Source of the DNA: Thermosediminibacter oceani DSM 16646
Lineage (GTDB): Bacteria; Bacillota; Thermosediminibacteria; Thermosediminibacterales; Thermosediminibacteraceae
Reading direction: 5' to 3'
DNA length: 64,000 nucleotides
NCBI RefSeq assembly: GCF_000144645.1
Contig: NC_014377.1
Span: 2,046,001-2,110,000 of the forward strand
Shown: positions 18,509-26,392 of the stretch, piece after piece
Layout: every line of letters begins with the position of its first letter
How positions within the stretch are numbered: the first letter of the stretch is position 1
Made by a program: the position numbers and the translations under genes
Notes under the pieces: model-generated
Seen by the model: the letters and a program-made list of their open reading frames with translations, nothing else
Databases searched by the model: none
Told to the model about the DNA's origin: nothing

Positions 18509-19738
18509 TTACTCCTCCGGCAGTACCTGGTTCAAGATTACACCAAGTATGGCGGCCAGACCCATGCCTCCTATCTGAATCCCGCCCCAGAGGTTTATTA
18601 CGGCGCCGCCTATACCCACAACCAGAATTACGCTGGATATTATGAGGTTCCTTGTCTTTTTGAAATCCACAGCGTTCTCGACAACGGTCCTAACGCCGAT
18701 GCTGGCTATCATGCCGAACAGGATTATGGAGATACCGCCTATAACCGGCTCCGGCACGGTCCTTATGAGAGCGGTGAGCTTCTGGAAGCAGGAAAGTAGT
18801 ATGGCCATCACCGCCGCAACCCTCATCACTTCAGGTTTCCATACCCCGGTCAGCGCCAGAACACCGGTGTTTTCGGAATATGTGGTGTTTGCCGGCCCGC
18901 CGAATAATCCCGCCAAAGATGTGGCTATGCCGTCGCCAATGAGCGTCCTGTGGAGCCCGGGGTCTTTTACGAAGTCCTTCTCCACCGTTGCTCCCACGGC
19001 GAGCACGTCGCCCACGTGTTCCACCATAGTGGCCACCGCCACCGGCGCAATAAGACCGATCGCCGCTAGGTTGAATTCGGGTTTTGTAAAGGCCGGCATG
19101 GCAAACAGCGCCGCCTCCTGTACGGGTTTCAGGTCCACGATGCCCATAATCAAACACACCGCATAACCTGCAATTAATCCCACGAGCACCGGTACCAGTT
19201 TAAAAAATCCCCTGCCGTACATGCTGACCATCATTACCGCAAGAAGCACTATCAAGGCTACCGTCCAGTTCTGAGAGGCGCTTTTAATTGCCACCGGCGC
19301 AAGGTTGAGGCCTATGACCATTATTATCGGGCCGGTCACCACCGGCGGGAGAAGGTTTTCCATAAATTCGCGCCCCAGAAAGTAAACCAGCGCCGCCATC
19401 AACACGTAAAGCAAACCGGCCACAATGATGCCGCCCTGGGCCGCCGGAACCCCCCACTGTTTTACCACCAGTGCTACCGGCGCGATGAACGCGAAGGAAG
19501 AACCAAGGAAAACCGGAACCTTTCTTTTCGTGACCAGGTGGAACCACAGGGTGCCCACCCCCGCCGTGAAAAGGGCCACTCCCACGTCAAGCCCGGTAAG
19601 CAGCGGCACCAGCACCGTGGCCCCGAACATGGTAAAAGTATGCTGGAGTCCCAGGATGAAAAGCTGAATGAGTGAAATCCTGTCTCCCTCTCTAATCGGA
19701 CCCGACAGTTCTCTTGCGCCTGCAGTAAGTTCTCTCAT
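18509..19738 (-). CDS. uraA: uracil permease (NCS2 family)
   Basis: The 409-residue membrane transporter imports uracil with protons. ATG 19738 follows AGGAGG with seven-base spacing. About 14 membrane helices with family motifs: QHTFTMFGATVLVP, FLGSSFAFIAPVA, and VATMVEHVGDVLAVG with the conserved Glu/His, then NTTYSENTGVLALTGV. It is a single-gene unit under a PyrR-type leader, so expression should fall when UMP is plentiful. Its terminator was the target of the IS1182-type insertion. Confidence 0.93.
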   Translation of the reverse strand: MRELTAGARELSGPIREGDRISLIQLFILGLQHTFTMFGATVLVPLLTGLDVGVALFTAGVGTLWFHLVTKRKVPVFLGSSFAFIAPVALVVKQWGVPAAQGGIIVAGLLYVLMAALVYFLGREFMENLLPPVVTGPIIMVIGLNLAPVAIKSASQNWTVALIVLLAVMMVSMYGRGFFKLVPVLVGLIAGYAVCLIMGIVDLKPVQEAALFAMPAFTKPEFNLAAIGLIAPVAVATMVEHVGDVLAVGATVEKDFVKDPGLHRTLIGDGIATSLAGLFGGPANTTYSENTGVLALTGVWKPEVMRVAAVMAILLSCFQKLTALIRTVPEPVIGGISIILFGMIASIGVRTVVENAVDFKKTRNLIISSVILVVGIGGAVINLWGGIQIGGMGLAAILGVILNQVLPEE

Positions 19739-19760
19739 AATTTTCCTCCTTTCAAAAATT

Positions 19761-19899
19761 AAGCCCCTGCTGTGAGACATAGACAGCAGAGGCTTTTTTC
19801 TTTATCAAAAAAGCCCTTCCCCGTCAGGCGGAGAAAGGCTTTCCTTCATATTTATGTCAAACCCCTTCGCCTTACTAGCCTCACAGGACCAGTTTAAAG
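19761..19899 (-). promoter_or_regulatory. PyrR-type attenuator in front of uraA
   Basis: Reading on the minus strand, a candidate PyrR-binding stem-loop comes first (19865-19899; it contains GGTCCTGTGAGGCTAGTAAGG, close to the pyr anti-antiterminator loop consensus). It is followed by a hairpin with TTTTTT (19807-19841; GCCTTTC..GGGCTTTTTT) and a second one (19761-19796; GCCTCTGCTGT..ACAGCAGGGGC). The layout fits UMP/PyrR-dependent termination. No pyr biosynthesis genes are in the window. Confidence 0.7.
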
Positions 19900-19939
19900 G
19901 CTGACTATATTCACTTTCACTTCCTTTGTATATTACCAT

Positions 19940-20282
19940 CCTCGGAGAAAGTTGTCAAGGGGAAATTAATTCCCGCCAAATCATTTTTGTCATGCAGTAA
20001 ACATTCATCTCCTTAATTTTTTCACAATATCTTCTTTTGACATTGAAATTGTGACGAGATACTTATCCCCGGGCATCTCAAAGATTTTATCATTGATCGA
20101 GTATATTATCTTAGGCTTAAGGGCGTATTGTGCCGGGATTTTTTGATTCCATTAAAACAGCTACGGCCTTTGAAGAAAAAGGCGCTAAAGTCAATCCACC
20201 GCCGGGGAAATCCTTCCATTCGTCGTTTTATGCTTACAAAAAGTTCCCGTTAAATTAAAATTTTTTTAATAGGTGCAATCGA
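19940..20282. other. degenerate region with a coding remnant
   Basis: No gene is intact. On the plus strand about 20125-20260 reads a short frame containing FFDSIKTATAFEEKGAKVNPP and ending with a stop at KKFPLN, without start or ribosome site. I do not recognise it. The remainder is AT-rich. Confidence 0.35.
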
Positions 20283-20811
20283 ATGGAAGATTTTATCTTT
20301 TAGAGATTCTCTACCGTATGTAGTTTACAAGACGGCTTTCCTAGTCGCCCAGGACGAGAACATTACCCAGGATTCCGTTCAGAAGGCTTTTTGGGCTGCC
20401 TACAAAATTTTGAAAAAAACCAGTAGACCTTTCCCGGTTCCCCGCGCTGGTCAGCGCTATCACAACCAAAAAAGCCATAGGCCTTATACGGAAGAAAGCA
20501 AAGTATGTGCTCACGGATGAGGACTTTATGGATAAGATAGTTTCCATGATACCGCCCTGGAAGTTTCGCTCGATTCGATTATGGATGCTGAAAATAAAAT
20601 AGATATGGATAAAGCTTTAAAGCAGTTGAACCCAATTTACAGGCAGATCGTGGTGTTGAAGTACTACAACGACCTTTCCGAAGGTGAAATATCGAAGTAT
20701 CTCGGGGTGCCCGTGGGAACCGTCAAAAGCAGGCTTTACCGCGCCAGTCTGTTTTTAAGTAATATTATGGAAGAGCAGAATGAAGGGGTAGGATACGATG
20801 AAGAAAGATAA
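20283..20811 (+). pseudogene. ECF-type RNA polymerase sigma factor, frameshifted
   Basis: Region 2 is readable from about 20312 (YVVYKTAFLVAQDENITQDSVQKAFWAAYKIL), the linker in a second frame (KKAIGLIRKKAKYVLTDEDFMDKIV) and region 4 in a third (20581-20811; LNPIYRQIVVLKYYNDLSEGEISKYLGVPVGTVKSRLYRA, a clear HTH). At least two frameshifts separate them, so no whole sigma factor is made, although the region 4 part could be translated from ATG 20581. The gene overlaps the anti-sigma remnant by 14 bp, as in active ECF pairs. Confidence 0.8.
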
Positions 20812-21052
20812 GGATGCTTTCGACCTTTACCTGTCCAAAAAAATAAAGGAATGCGCTGAAGACGTCCCCGTTCCGAAACATATCGAAGATGAAACCTGGC
20901 TCGGTATAGAAAAAGAACCCGAGACCAAAAAGAATAAAAAAACTACCATCGCGAAAAGAATGGTCAATGCAGCTTTTGTCCTGCTGTATTTTTCATGGGG
21001 TGTATGGCGTATTAAGGCAGCTTTTATATGGAAACGGAGAGGATATAATTAG
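20798..21052 (+). pseudogene. truncated anti-sigma factor of the ECF pair
   Basis: An 84-codon frame whose start overlaps the end of the ECF sigma gene. It has a charged cytosolic N-terminus (DAFDLYLSKKIKECAEDVPVPKHIED) and the start of a membrane helix (FVLLYFSWGVW), then stops. Anti-sigma proteins of this kind normally continue with a large outer domain of 200 or more residues; none is found in the next 400 bp. Judged a remnant that died with its sigma factor. Confidence 0.6.
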
Positions 21053-21457
21053 GGTGGCCAAAAGCATGAGGTCTTAGAAGTAACTTACTCTTTTACGCCT
21101 ATTTCTCGTATAGATTCAGATTAAATACCGGATTGTATGGTAACCCACATAATAATACTCAATTTTAAAAAAAGCCTGGGTCGGTCAATTTAAATCCGCT
21201 ATTGACACCATCAATAAAACAAAACATCTCCCTATAAAACTGGATTTTTAATTTCGATGTATAAAATTATGTCACATGGGACTTGCCTATATAATTTCAA
21301 GCCCCTTGTGACAATTATTTGTTAATGAATATACCCGTTAATATAATTTTCTATATAGTCCATAGCTCCCTATAAAATAATCCAGCTCTAGTAGATGTGC
21401 CACAGCTTGTGAGTATACCACCAGCATTAATGTTATGGTATCTTGCCGATTTACTTC
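21053..21457. other. AT-rich region, no gene seen
   Basis: About 400 bp between the anti-sigma remnant (plus) and a small minus-strand gene. I find no ORF with a ribosome site, no tRNA and no clear hairpin terminator. Confidence 0.4.
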
Positions 21458-21907
21458 TTACTGAAGGCGTCTCAAAATATCAAGTATGCGGCGATTACTT
21501 TTATAACCAAGCATATTTCCTATCTTCAAATCCATGTTCGCCCTCGCTTCGTATTCTGCTATCCAATCCCTCTTACCGTCTGGGTTGGCTTTTGTTAAGA
21601 ATATATTGGGTCTTACTTTTTGTGGGGATTTACTCGGATCAAAAATTAATACCCCCAAATCAAAAAATGAAATTTCTCCTGTATCATATAGCTTAAAGGC
21701 TATATCATGAAGTTCCTCGAAAGAAGCATTTCTAATGTCATATTCTTTAGCAAGTTCTTCCCAAATATTTGAAGAATACTCCGTTTTATACTCCGTCTTT
21801 ACATTTTCCTGCGTCAAGGAATATGTTTTCGGATTATTCCGTACATTAGATTTCATATTTGCTCTGACATATGGCGTCGTTTGATAATAATTTGTGTTGA
21901 CTCTCAT
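21458..21907 (-). CDS. hypothetical protein, 149 residues
   Basis: Soluble protein with a polar, Asn/Thr/Tyr-rich N-terminal third (NTNYYQTTPYVRANMKSN) and a compact C-terminal part (WEELAKEYDIRNASFEELHDIAFKLYDTGEISFFDLGVLIFD). I recall similar ..DIRNATFEEL..ISxxLYxAGEIS.. proteins in Bacillota without known function. ATG 21907 follows AGGAG. It lies in a region of broken genes but looks intact. Confidence 0.6.
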   Translation of the reverse strand: MRVNTNYYQTTPYVRANMKSNVRNNPKTYSLTQENVKTEYKTEYSSNIWEELAKEYDIRNASFEELHDIAFKLYDTGEISFFDLGVLIFDPSKSPQKVRPNIFLTKANPDGKRDWIAEYEARANMDLKIGNMLGYKSNRRILDILRRLQ

Positions 21908-21933
21908 TTTTTTCTTCACTCCTATCTTGATTG

Positions 21934-22162
21934 TTATTTTATATATATTGAATCGGTCATTTTATTCCATGGATAATTTGATGAGGTGTTTTCATAACTA
22001 AAATTACCTTGCTCATATCCACTGGCATCCCACCAATAAAACCAACCATCGATTATTGAGTCATTATCTACGTCGATAGCCTGTGATTTAATTGAGTCCA
22101 GAAGATAGCCGTTCATCCTCGCAAAGCGAAGATGTCCATACCCTAGTTCGACAGTAACTATT
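21934..22162 (-). pseudogene. C-terminal fragment of an unknown protein
   Basis: A frame that is open from the deletion junction with cstA and ends at 21934: GYGHLRFARMNGYLLDSIKSQ, then DVDNDSIIDGWFYWWDASG. The DxDNDxIxDGW segment resembles a calcium-binding or dockerin-like loop of secreted proteins. The upstream part is missing, replaced by the cstA fragment. An internal ATG at 22116 would give 60 residues but has no good ribosome site. Confidence 0.45.
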
Positions 22163-22765
22163 TTTCGTGTATTTCAGCAATAAGCCCATGATCACAGGTA
22201 GGATCAAATACAGAATAGAAGAAGTAGTGATTGCGCCTCCACCGACGACTTTACCGTCAGCCAATTCGATTGTGTTGACGAAGGACGAAGTTGTAATATC
22301 CGTGAAAGCGACAATAATCATTACCAGTGTAAAGAAAATGAAAAGGTTGAAAAGAATCCAGACTCGCTTAGATACATAATTTCTCATAGTATCTGCGATA
22401 CCTGCCGCTTTATGACGAATCGAAGCGACCAAAGCGCCCATGTCATGCACACAGCCGATAAAAATAGTACCAAAAAGAATCCAAAGTAAGGTTGGGAACC
22501 AACCATAGGTCATACCTGCGATGACCGGACCTGTTACCGGACCTGTACCGGCGATGGCTGAGAAGTGCTGACTTGCTAAATATTTTGCATCTGTGGGAAC
22601 GTAGTCAACACCGTCTTCTATTTCGACGGATGGAACCACTCTTGCATCGTCAAGTTCGAACACTTTCTCGCTGAGGAACTTTCCGTGGGTAAAATACGCT
22701 AAAACAAGAATAAGTGCACCAATACCAACAACGACAAGAATATTCTTTAGCGTATATCTGCGCAA
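22163..22765 (-). pseudogene. cstA: carbon starvation protein CstA, truncated after about 200 residues
   Basis: The first 201 residues of CstA (peptide or pyruvate uptake) are present: an N-terminal membrane helix, the VPSVEIEDGVDYVPTDAKYLASQHFSAIAGTGPVTGP signature, and helices to LPVIMGLLLKYTK. Full-length CstA has some 500-700 residues; here the frame runs into unrelated sequence (NSYCRTRVW..) and stops at 22088. A deletion fused it to the next fragment. The helix count left is too low for transport. Confidence 0.8.
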
Positions 22766-23118
22766 TTATTTTGATTTATAAAAATATACCTCCAACTAAT
22801 ATTAAAATATACCTCTAGTTTCTATTTGTCAATTCCTATTTATCATAAAATTCTATTTATCAATTCCCCACATGATTGTGTAAAAAGGAAGTTATAAAAA
22901 AAAAGAGGTTGAGCCACCCTCATCCCTCTAGTATCCACAACTTCTCTACCATTTTTCCTGCAAATCTCTTCGCGCTATGAACAATGATGCCGTTTAACTC
23001 GGTTTAAATCTTATATTTTTCGCCTAATACCATCCCTTTATCAAACATTCTTCTCTTATCTTCGATATGGCTTCCTCTTTTTCCTTCATAAAAAGAAAGA
23101 CCATATAGTTCATTTAAA
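22766..23118. other. intergenic region with a C-terminal gene remnant
   Basis: The minus strand between about 23118 and 23000 reads LNELYGLSFYEGKRGSHIED..FDKGMVLGEKYKI followed by a stop; its 5' part is lost and it ends at the IS21 junction. A GAGG..CCTC hairpin with nine T (minus strand, about 22898-22923) may be its terminator. The promoter of the cstA fragment should lie near 22770-22860. Confidence 0.35.
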
Positions 23119-23196
23119 GAAAAAATGTTTTTTGCAAGAGGAAATTCCCCATTTTTGCAAAGGTTTTTCCCCAGGCACCGGTGGGGAATTTTTATG

Positions 23197-23928
23197 TTAA
23201 CTTAATTGCCTCATGAGTGATTGCCTCATCCGGTAGCTTTGACCATCAAAGATCAATAGGTAACTGTGGTGTATTAGCCGGTCAATCATTGCTGCTGTCA
23301 TCTGCTCATCGTAGAAAATGCTCGCCCAGCGGCTGAATTCCAGGTTAGTGGTAATTACTACACTGCGACGTTCATAGCAGTCCGAAATCACCTGAAAAAG
23401 TAGCTGCGCTCCTTCGCGGTCCAAAGGAACATAGCCCCATTCGTCGCAGATCAGAAGATCTGGTTTGGAAAGCTGTTTCAGTAACCCGGAAAGTTCACCT
23501 CCCTTCCGGGCTTCCACCAGCCGGTTTACCAGCGCTGCAGTGCGGAAAAACTTTACGTTGTAGCCTTTTTTACAGGCCTCCACACCGATGGCGGTGGCAA
23601 GATGGGTTTTGCCGGTTCCCACGTTGCCGTAAAGGATCAGGTTTTTCTTTTCTTCGAGAAATTTGCAATCTTTTAGGTCCTGCGGTGTAAGCCCCTGCGG
23701 GAGTTTGATTTCATCGAATATGTAGCCGGCAAAGGTCTTTATCGTGTAAAAGCCCGCATTTTTCAAAAGCCTGTCCTTTCGGCTTGCGTCTCTGTGCTCC
23801 AGTTCTAATCTTAGCAGCTTCAGCAGGTATTCTTCATGGCTTTGAGCCTCGATCTTGTCGCAGTTTTCCACTAGATTGCGGCTGAGTTTTAATGCTTTAC
23901 AGCAGGCGGCGATTTCGTCCTTCAGCAT
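23197..23928 (-). CDS. istB: IS21 helper ATPase IstB
   Basis: The 243-residue AAA+ ATPase selects target DNA for IstA. It has the N-terminal helical domain (MLKDEIAACCKALKLSRN), Walker A GNVGTGKTHLA near residue 112, Walker B LLICDEWGYVPLD near 165, and sensor 1 VITTN. Its start overlaps the end of istA by 7 bp, as in other IS21 elements where the two are translationally coupled. Confidence 0.95.
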   Translation of the reverse strand: MLKDEIAACCKALKLSRNLVENCDKIEAQSHEEYLLKLLRLELEHRDASRKDRLLKNAGFYTIKTFAGYIFDEIKLPQGLTPQDLKDCKFLEEKKNLILYGNVGTGKTHLATAIGVEACKKGYNVKFFRTAALVNRLVEARKGGELSGLLKQLSKPDLLICDEWGYVPLDREGAQLLFQVISDCYERRSVVITTNLEFSRWASIFYDEQMTAAMIDRLIHHSYLLIFDGQSYRMRQSLMRQLS

Positions 23929-25445
23929 AAATTGGCACCGCCTTTCAGAAAGGCTTTGTCATAGTCTTCTGCATTGAAGCGGAATGCAGTGAGTTCAGGA
24001 ACCCCTTCCGGAATCTTTACCGGCTCCAACTGCGGGGTTATACCCGTTATCCTGTTATGGATGGCTACGAGGCTGTCTAAATCCTGCACTCCGTAAAGGA
24101 GAGCCTCGGCTACAGCGTTCACAGCCTGTTCAAAACTGCTTTTGGTACAAAGCACAGCCAAAGCCTTGAGCGCTTTGCCGCGCTCACTTTTGCTTAAGCC
24201 GTCGAGGTATTCCCGGAGTGGGTCCGGCAGCATGCTGTATATTCCCGAATACTTAAGGGCTCCCGGACAGCGGGAAAGCTGGGTAAGATATGGCAGCCAG
24301 TCCATGCTTTCTTGCTTGTTGTCCCCGTAAAGCCGCCGGTGGCGCACGATTTCCCGGTGGCTCTCATCCAGCGGTATGACCTCATGGGCTGTTATCTTTA
24401 CAAGCACCCGGCTGTTGGCGTATTTGGGGGCGGTAGAGTATAGGTGCTTTCCACCGTTCAAGCTGAATTTGGCGTAGGCGTTGGTTTTGACTGTTATGTA
24501 ACCGGCTACCTCGTAAGGAACGGTAGGCAGCTCAAGCAGAGCCTTACGGTCTTCATTAAAAAGTTCGGCTATGGATGCCTCCTTCCGGTAGTGTTCGCGG
24601 TGCATGTCCCGGTCGCACAATCGTAAAAGTTCGCGGTTAAAATCCTCCAGCTTTTCAAACCTGGGGACCGGGACAAGGAAGTTGCGCCGGTGGTATCCCA
24701 CCTTGTTTTCCACATTACCCTTTTCATGGCCGGAAGCAGGGTTACAGAATACCGCTTCAAAACCATAGTGCTGCTTGAACCTCAGGAAGGCGTCGGTTAG
24801 TTTGCGCTCTCCATTTTTCGAGAGTTTCACGATAGTGCTGGCGTTATCAAACCATAGCTTACGGGGTACTCCCCCCAAGTGTTCAAATATGTCCTTAAGT
24901 CCCTGAAACAGGCATTCCTGGTTTTCTCCCTTGAAAAGCTGGGTATATCCTACGTTACTGTAGGGAAACGACAGGTTCAGATAAAATCCGTGATGCAGCG
25001 TCCCGTTTTCGTAAAAGTCTGCCTCACCGAAATCCACCTGCGCTTCACCCGGGATATGTTCCAGCGGCAGACGACATGAGTTGTCCTGGTACAATTCTTT
25101 TTTTCTCATGGCTACGTAGCCTGCTACGGTGCGGTAAGAACAGTTAAACTTATCTTGGTATTTTTCACAGAGCCTGTCATAAATCCTTTTGGCGGTATGC
25201 CTCTGCTTTTTGCGAGCTTTTTTATCTTCTTCAAGCCACTGATCTATATCCGCCTTGAAAGGGTCGAGTTTTGGGAAGGTATGTTTAACTTCTTCAACTT
25301 TAACCCTGGTGTTCCAGTCTTCTTGATAAATATACTTGCGTATAGTTTTTCGGTCTTTTTGGAATTCCCGGGCTATCTCGCTGATATTTTGCCCTTTCAT
25401 AAAGAACGCTTTTCTGATATTATCAATATGGGTCATTGTGAGCAT
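23922..25445 (-). CDS. istA: IS21 transposase IstA
   Basis: The 507-residue DDE transposase. N-terminal HTH (NISEIAREFQKDRKTIRKYI), second HTH-like segment (TAKRIYDRLCEKYQ..NCSYRTVAGYV), then the rve core with QVDFGEADF (Asp), KLWFDNASTIV (Asp) and GHEKGNVENKVGYHRRN (Glu), and a C-terminal beta region. ATG 25445 lies directly after GGGAGGATTGGAGG; an ATG three codons further in is also possible. It looks functional and could move the decayed copy only if the ends of that copy were still good. Confidence 0.95.
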   Translation of the reverse strand: MLTMTHIDNIRKAFFMKGQNISEIAREFQKDRKTIRKYIYQEDWNTRVKVEEVKHTFPKLDPFKADIDQWLEEDKKARKKQRHTAKRIYDRLCEKYQDKFNCSYRTVAGYVAMRKKELYQDNSCRLPLEHIPGEAQVDFGEADFYENGTLHHGFYLNLSFPYSNVGYTQLFKGENQECLFQGLKDIFEHLGGVPRKLWFDNASTIVKLSKNGERKLTDAFLRFKQHYGFEAVFCNPASGHEKGNVENKVGYHRRNFLVPVPRFEKLEDFNRELLRLCDRDMHREHYRKEASIAELFNEDRKALLELPTVPYEVAGYITVKTNAYAKFSLNGGKHLYSTAPKYANSRVLVKITAHEVIPLDESHREIVRHRRLYGDNKQESMDWLPYLTQLSRCPGALKYSGIYSMLPDPLREYLDGLSKSERGKALKALAVLCTKSSFEQAVNAVAEALLYGVQDLDSLVAIHNRITGITPQLEPVKIPEGVPELTAFRFNAEDYDKAFLKGGANLC

Positions 25446-25608
25446 CCTCCAATCCTCCCTTGCAGTTAAGATTTCCCTAACTACAAGGGTAAAGGTTTTT
25501 AGGGGTGCCTGCAATGACCTTTGCAAATTTGGGGATTTTTGAGTTGCAAAAGTGGGGATTTTATTTTGCAACTCTGTCCATTTTAATTATGCAATAAACA
25601 GAAAAAAA

Positions 25609-25629
25609 GACCATCAAATGAGGATGGTC
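25609..25629. repeat. wecB terminator hairpin duplicated as target site (left copy)
   Basis: 21 bp, GACCATCAAATGAGGATGGTC, a stem-loop with 7-bp perfect arms. The same 21 bp occur at 26336-26356. On the minus strand this copy keeps the T-run (25602-25608) and so is the working half of the original wecB terminator. Confidence 0.9.
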
Positions 25630-25722
25630 TCAGCTTGTAGACAAAACCGCTTTTAGGACGCACTACCTAAAAACGGTTTTTGTTGGAAGCGAAAAATGTA
25701 TTTTGTGAATAGAGTTTTAATG

Positions 25723-25728
25723 TATAAT
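25723..25728 (+). promoter_or_regulatory. -10 element of the passenger gene
   Basis: A perfect TATAAT about 45 bp before the start codon. The -35 region is weak (TTTTGT at 25701-25706). It lies inside the element, so the gene would be expressed wherever the element lands. Confidence 0.45.
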
Positions 25729-25772
25729 GATAGAGAATCTACTTTTTTTAGAATATTAAGAAATGGAGTGGA

Positions 25773-26255
25773 TTGAAAGTGGAAAATAATATTAAAGCAC
25801 TGATAGCACATTTTATTCTTGTAGTGGCCTCTTTCATCCTTCTTCTGATAATTTTTTTTGTAACTGGACAGATAATTTGGAAATATATAATTCATATAGC
25901 AATTAGAGTACCTTTAGCAATAGTGCTGATGCTCTCCTATGTATATGTAGGTACGCTTTTAGATACTAAAATGGATAAAAAATACCACTTTCTTGCAGGG
26001 AGTCTTATTGCGGTTATTGGACTTGGATTATGGTTATACACCTTTTCTATAACCCGCGAAAAAGTAAATATACTACCTGAGGAATTTATAGACGAATACT
26101 GGATACCATTCTATCTTTACTACATGCCAATTCTCATGAGTTGTTTTCTTTTAGGTATACCTTTTCGGTCATTAACTTTCTTTGCGAATTTCATTCCATC
26201 TTTGCTTATAGGTATTGGTCTATCATATAAGAGGTTGAAAATGCAAAGAAAGTAA
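25773..26255 (+). CDS. passenger membrane protein of the IS1182-type mini-element
   Basis: A 160-residue hydrophobic protein with four likely membrane helices: about 10-30 (ALIAHFILVVASFILLLI), 45-62 (RVPLAIVLMLSYVYVGTLL), 74-92 and 118-150. It ends in a positive tail (KRLKMQRK). Start is TTG 25773 with GGAG four bases upstream, or GTG 25779. I do not recognise the family; no resistance or toxin motif is evident. It runs against the strand of its neighbours and is very AT-rich. Being enclosed by transposon ends makes it cargo. Confidence 0.65.
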   Translation: MKVENNIKALIAHFILVVASFILLLIIFFVTGQIIWKYIIHIAIRVPLAIVLMLSYVYVGTLLDTKMDKKYHFLAGSLIAVIGLGLWLYTFSITREKVNILPEEFIDEYWIPFYLYYMPILMSCFLLGIPFRSLTFFANFIPSLLIGIGLSYKRLKMQRK

Positions 26256-26335
26256 AAACAAAGATAATGGATCCCACTTGATCTTGAGGATCATCGAAGA
26301 AAAAACTGCCGACAGCTACTTTGTCGACAGTCTGA

Positions 26336-26356
26336 GACCATCAAATGAGGATGGTC
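26336..26356. repeat. wecB terminator hairpin duplicated as target site (right copy)
   Basis: Identical to 25609-25629. It lies 36 bp downstream of the wecB stop. On the minus strand it is followed by the element end rather than by a T-run. Confidence 0.9.
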
Positions 26357-26392
26357 AATAGTTATTTTCCGTGATAAACTTTAGGTCCTATA

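Larger units (their letters stand above)
23126..25600 (-). mobile_element. intact IS21-family element
   Basis: A 2475-bp element with ends TGTTTTTTGCA (left) and TGTTTATTGCA (complement of right), repeated internal end motifs (AAATTCCCCATTTTTGCAA at the left, AAATCCCCACTTTTGCAA and a similar repeat at the right) and both istA and istB intact. It is flanked by the 7-bp duplication GAAAAAA (23119-23125 and 25601-25607), typical of IS21. The right-hand duplication is part of the T-run of the wecB terminator. Confidence 0.92.
25630..26335 (+). mobile_element. non-autonomous relative of the IS1182 element, carrying a passenger gene
   Basis: The 706-bp element has the same ends as the IS at 16882-18478: left TCAGCTTGTAGACAAAA and, as complement of the right end, TCAGACTGTCGACAAAG. 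The left 80 bp include the last residues of an IS1182-type transposase (FRFQQKPFLGSAS against FAFNKKPLLGYAS) and the inward hairpin; the rest of the transposase is gone. A membrane-protein gene lies inside. Flanked by a 21-bp target duplication that is the complete wecB terminator stem-loop. Confidence 0.85.

Noticed and set aside
20581-20811. A stand-alone 76-residue HTH protein
   Set aside because: It is region 4 of an ECF sigma factor whose region 2 lies directly upstream in other frames, so it is a fragment of a broken gene.
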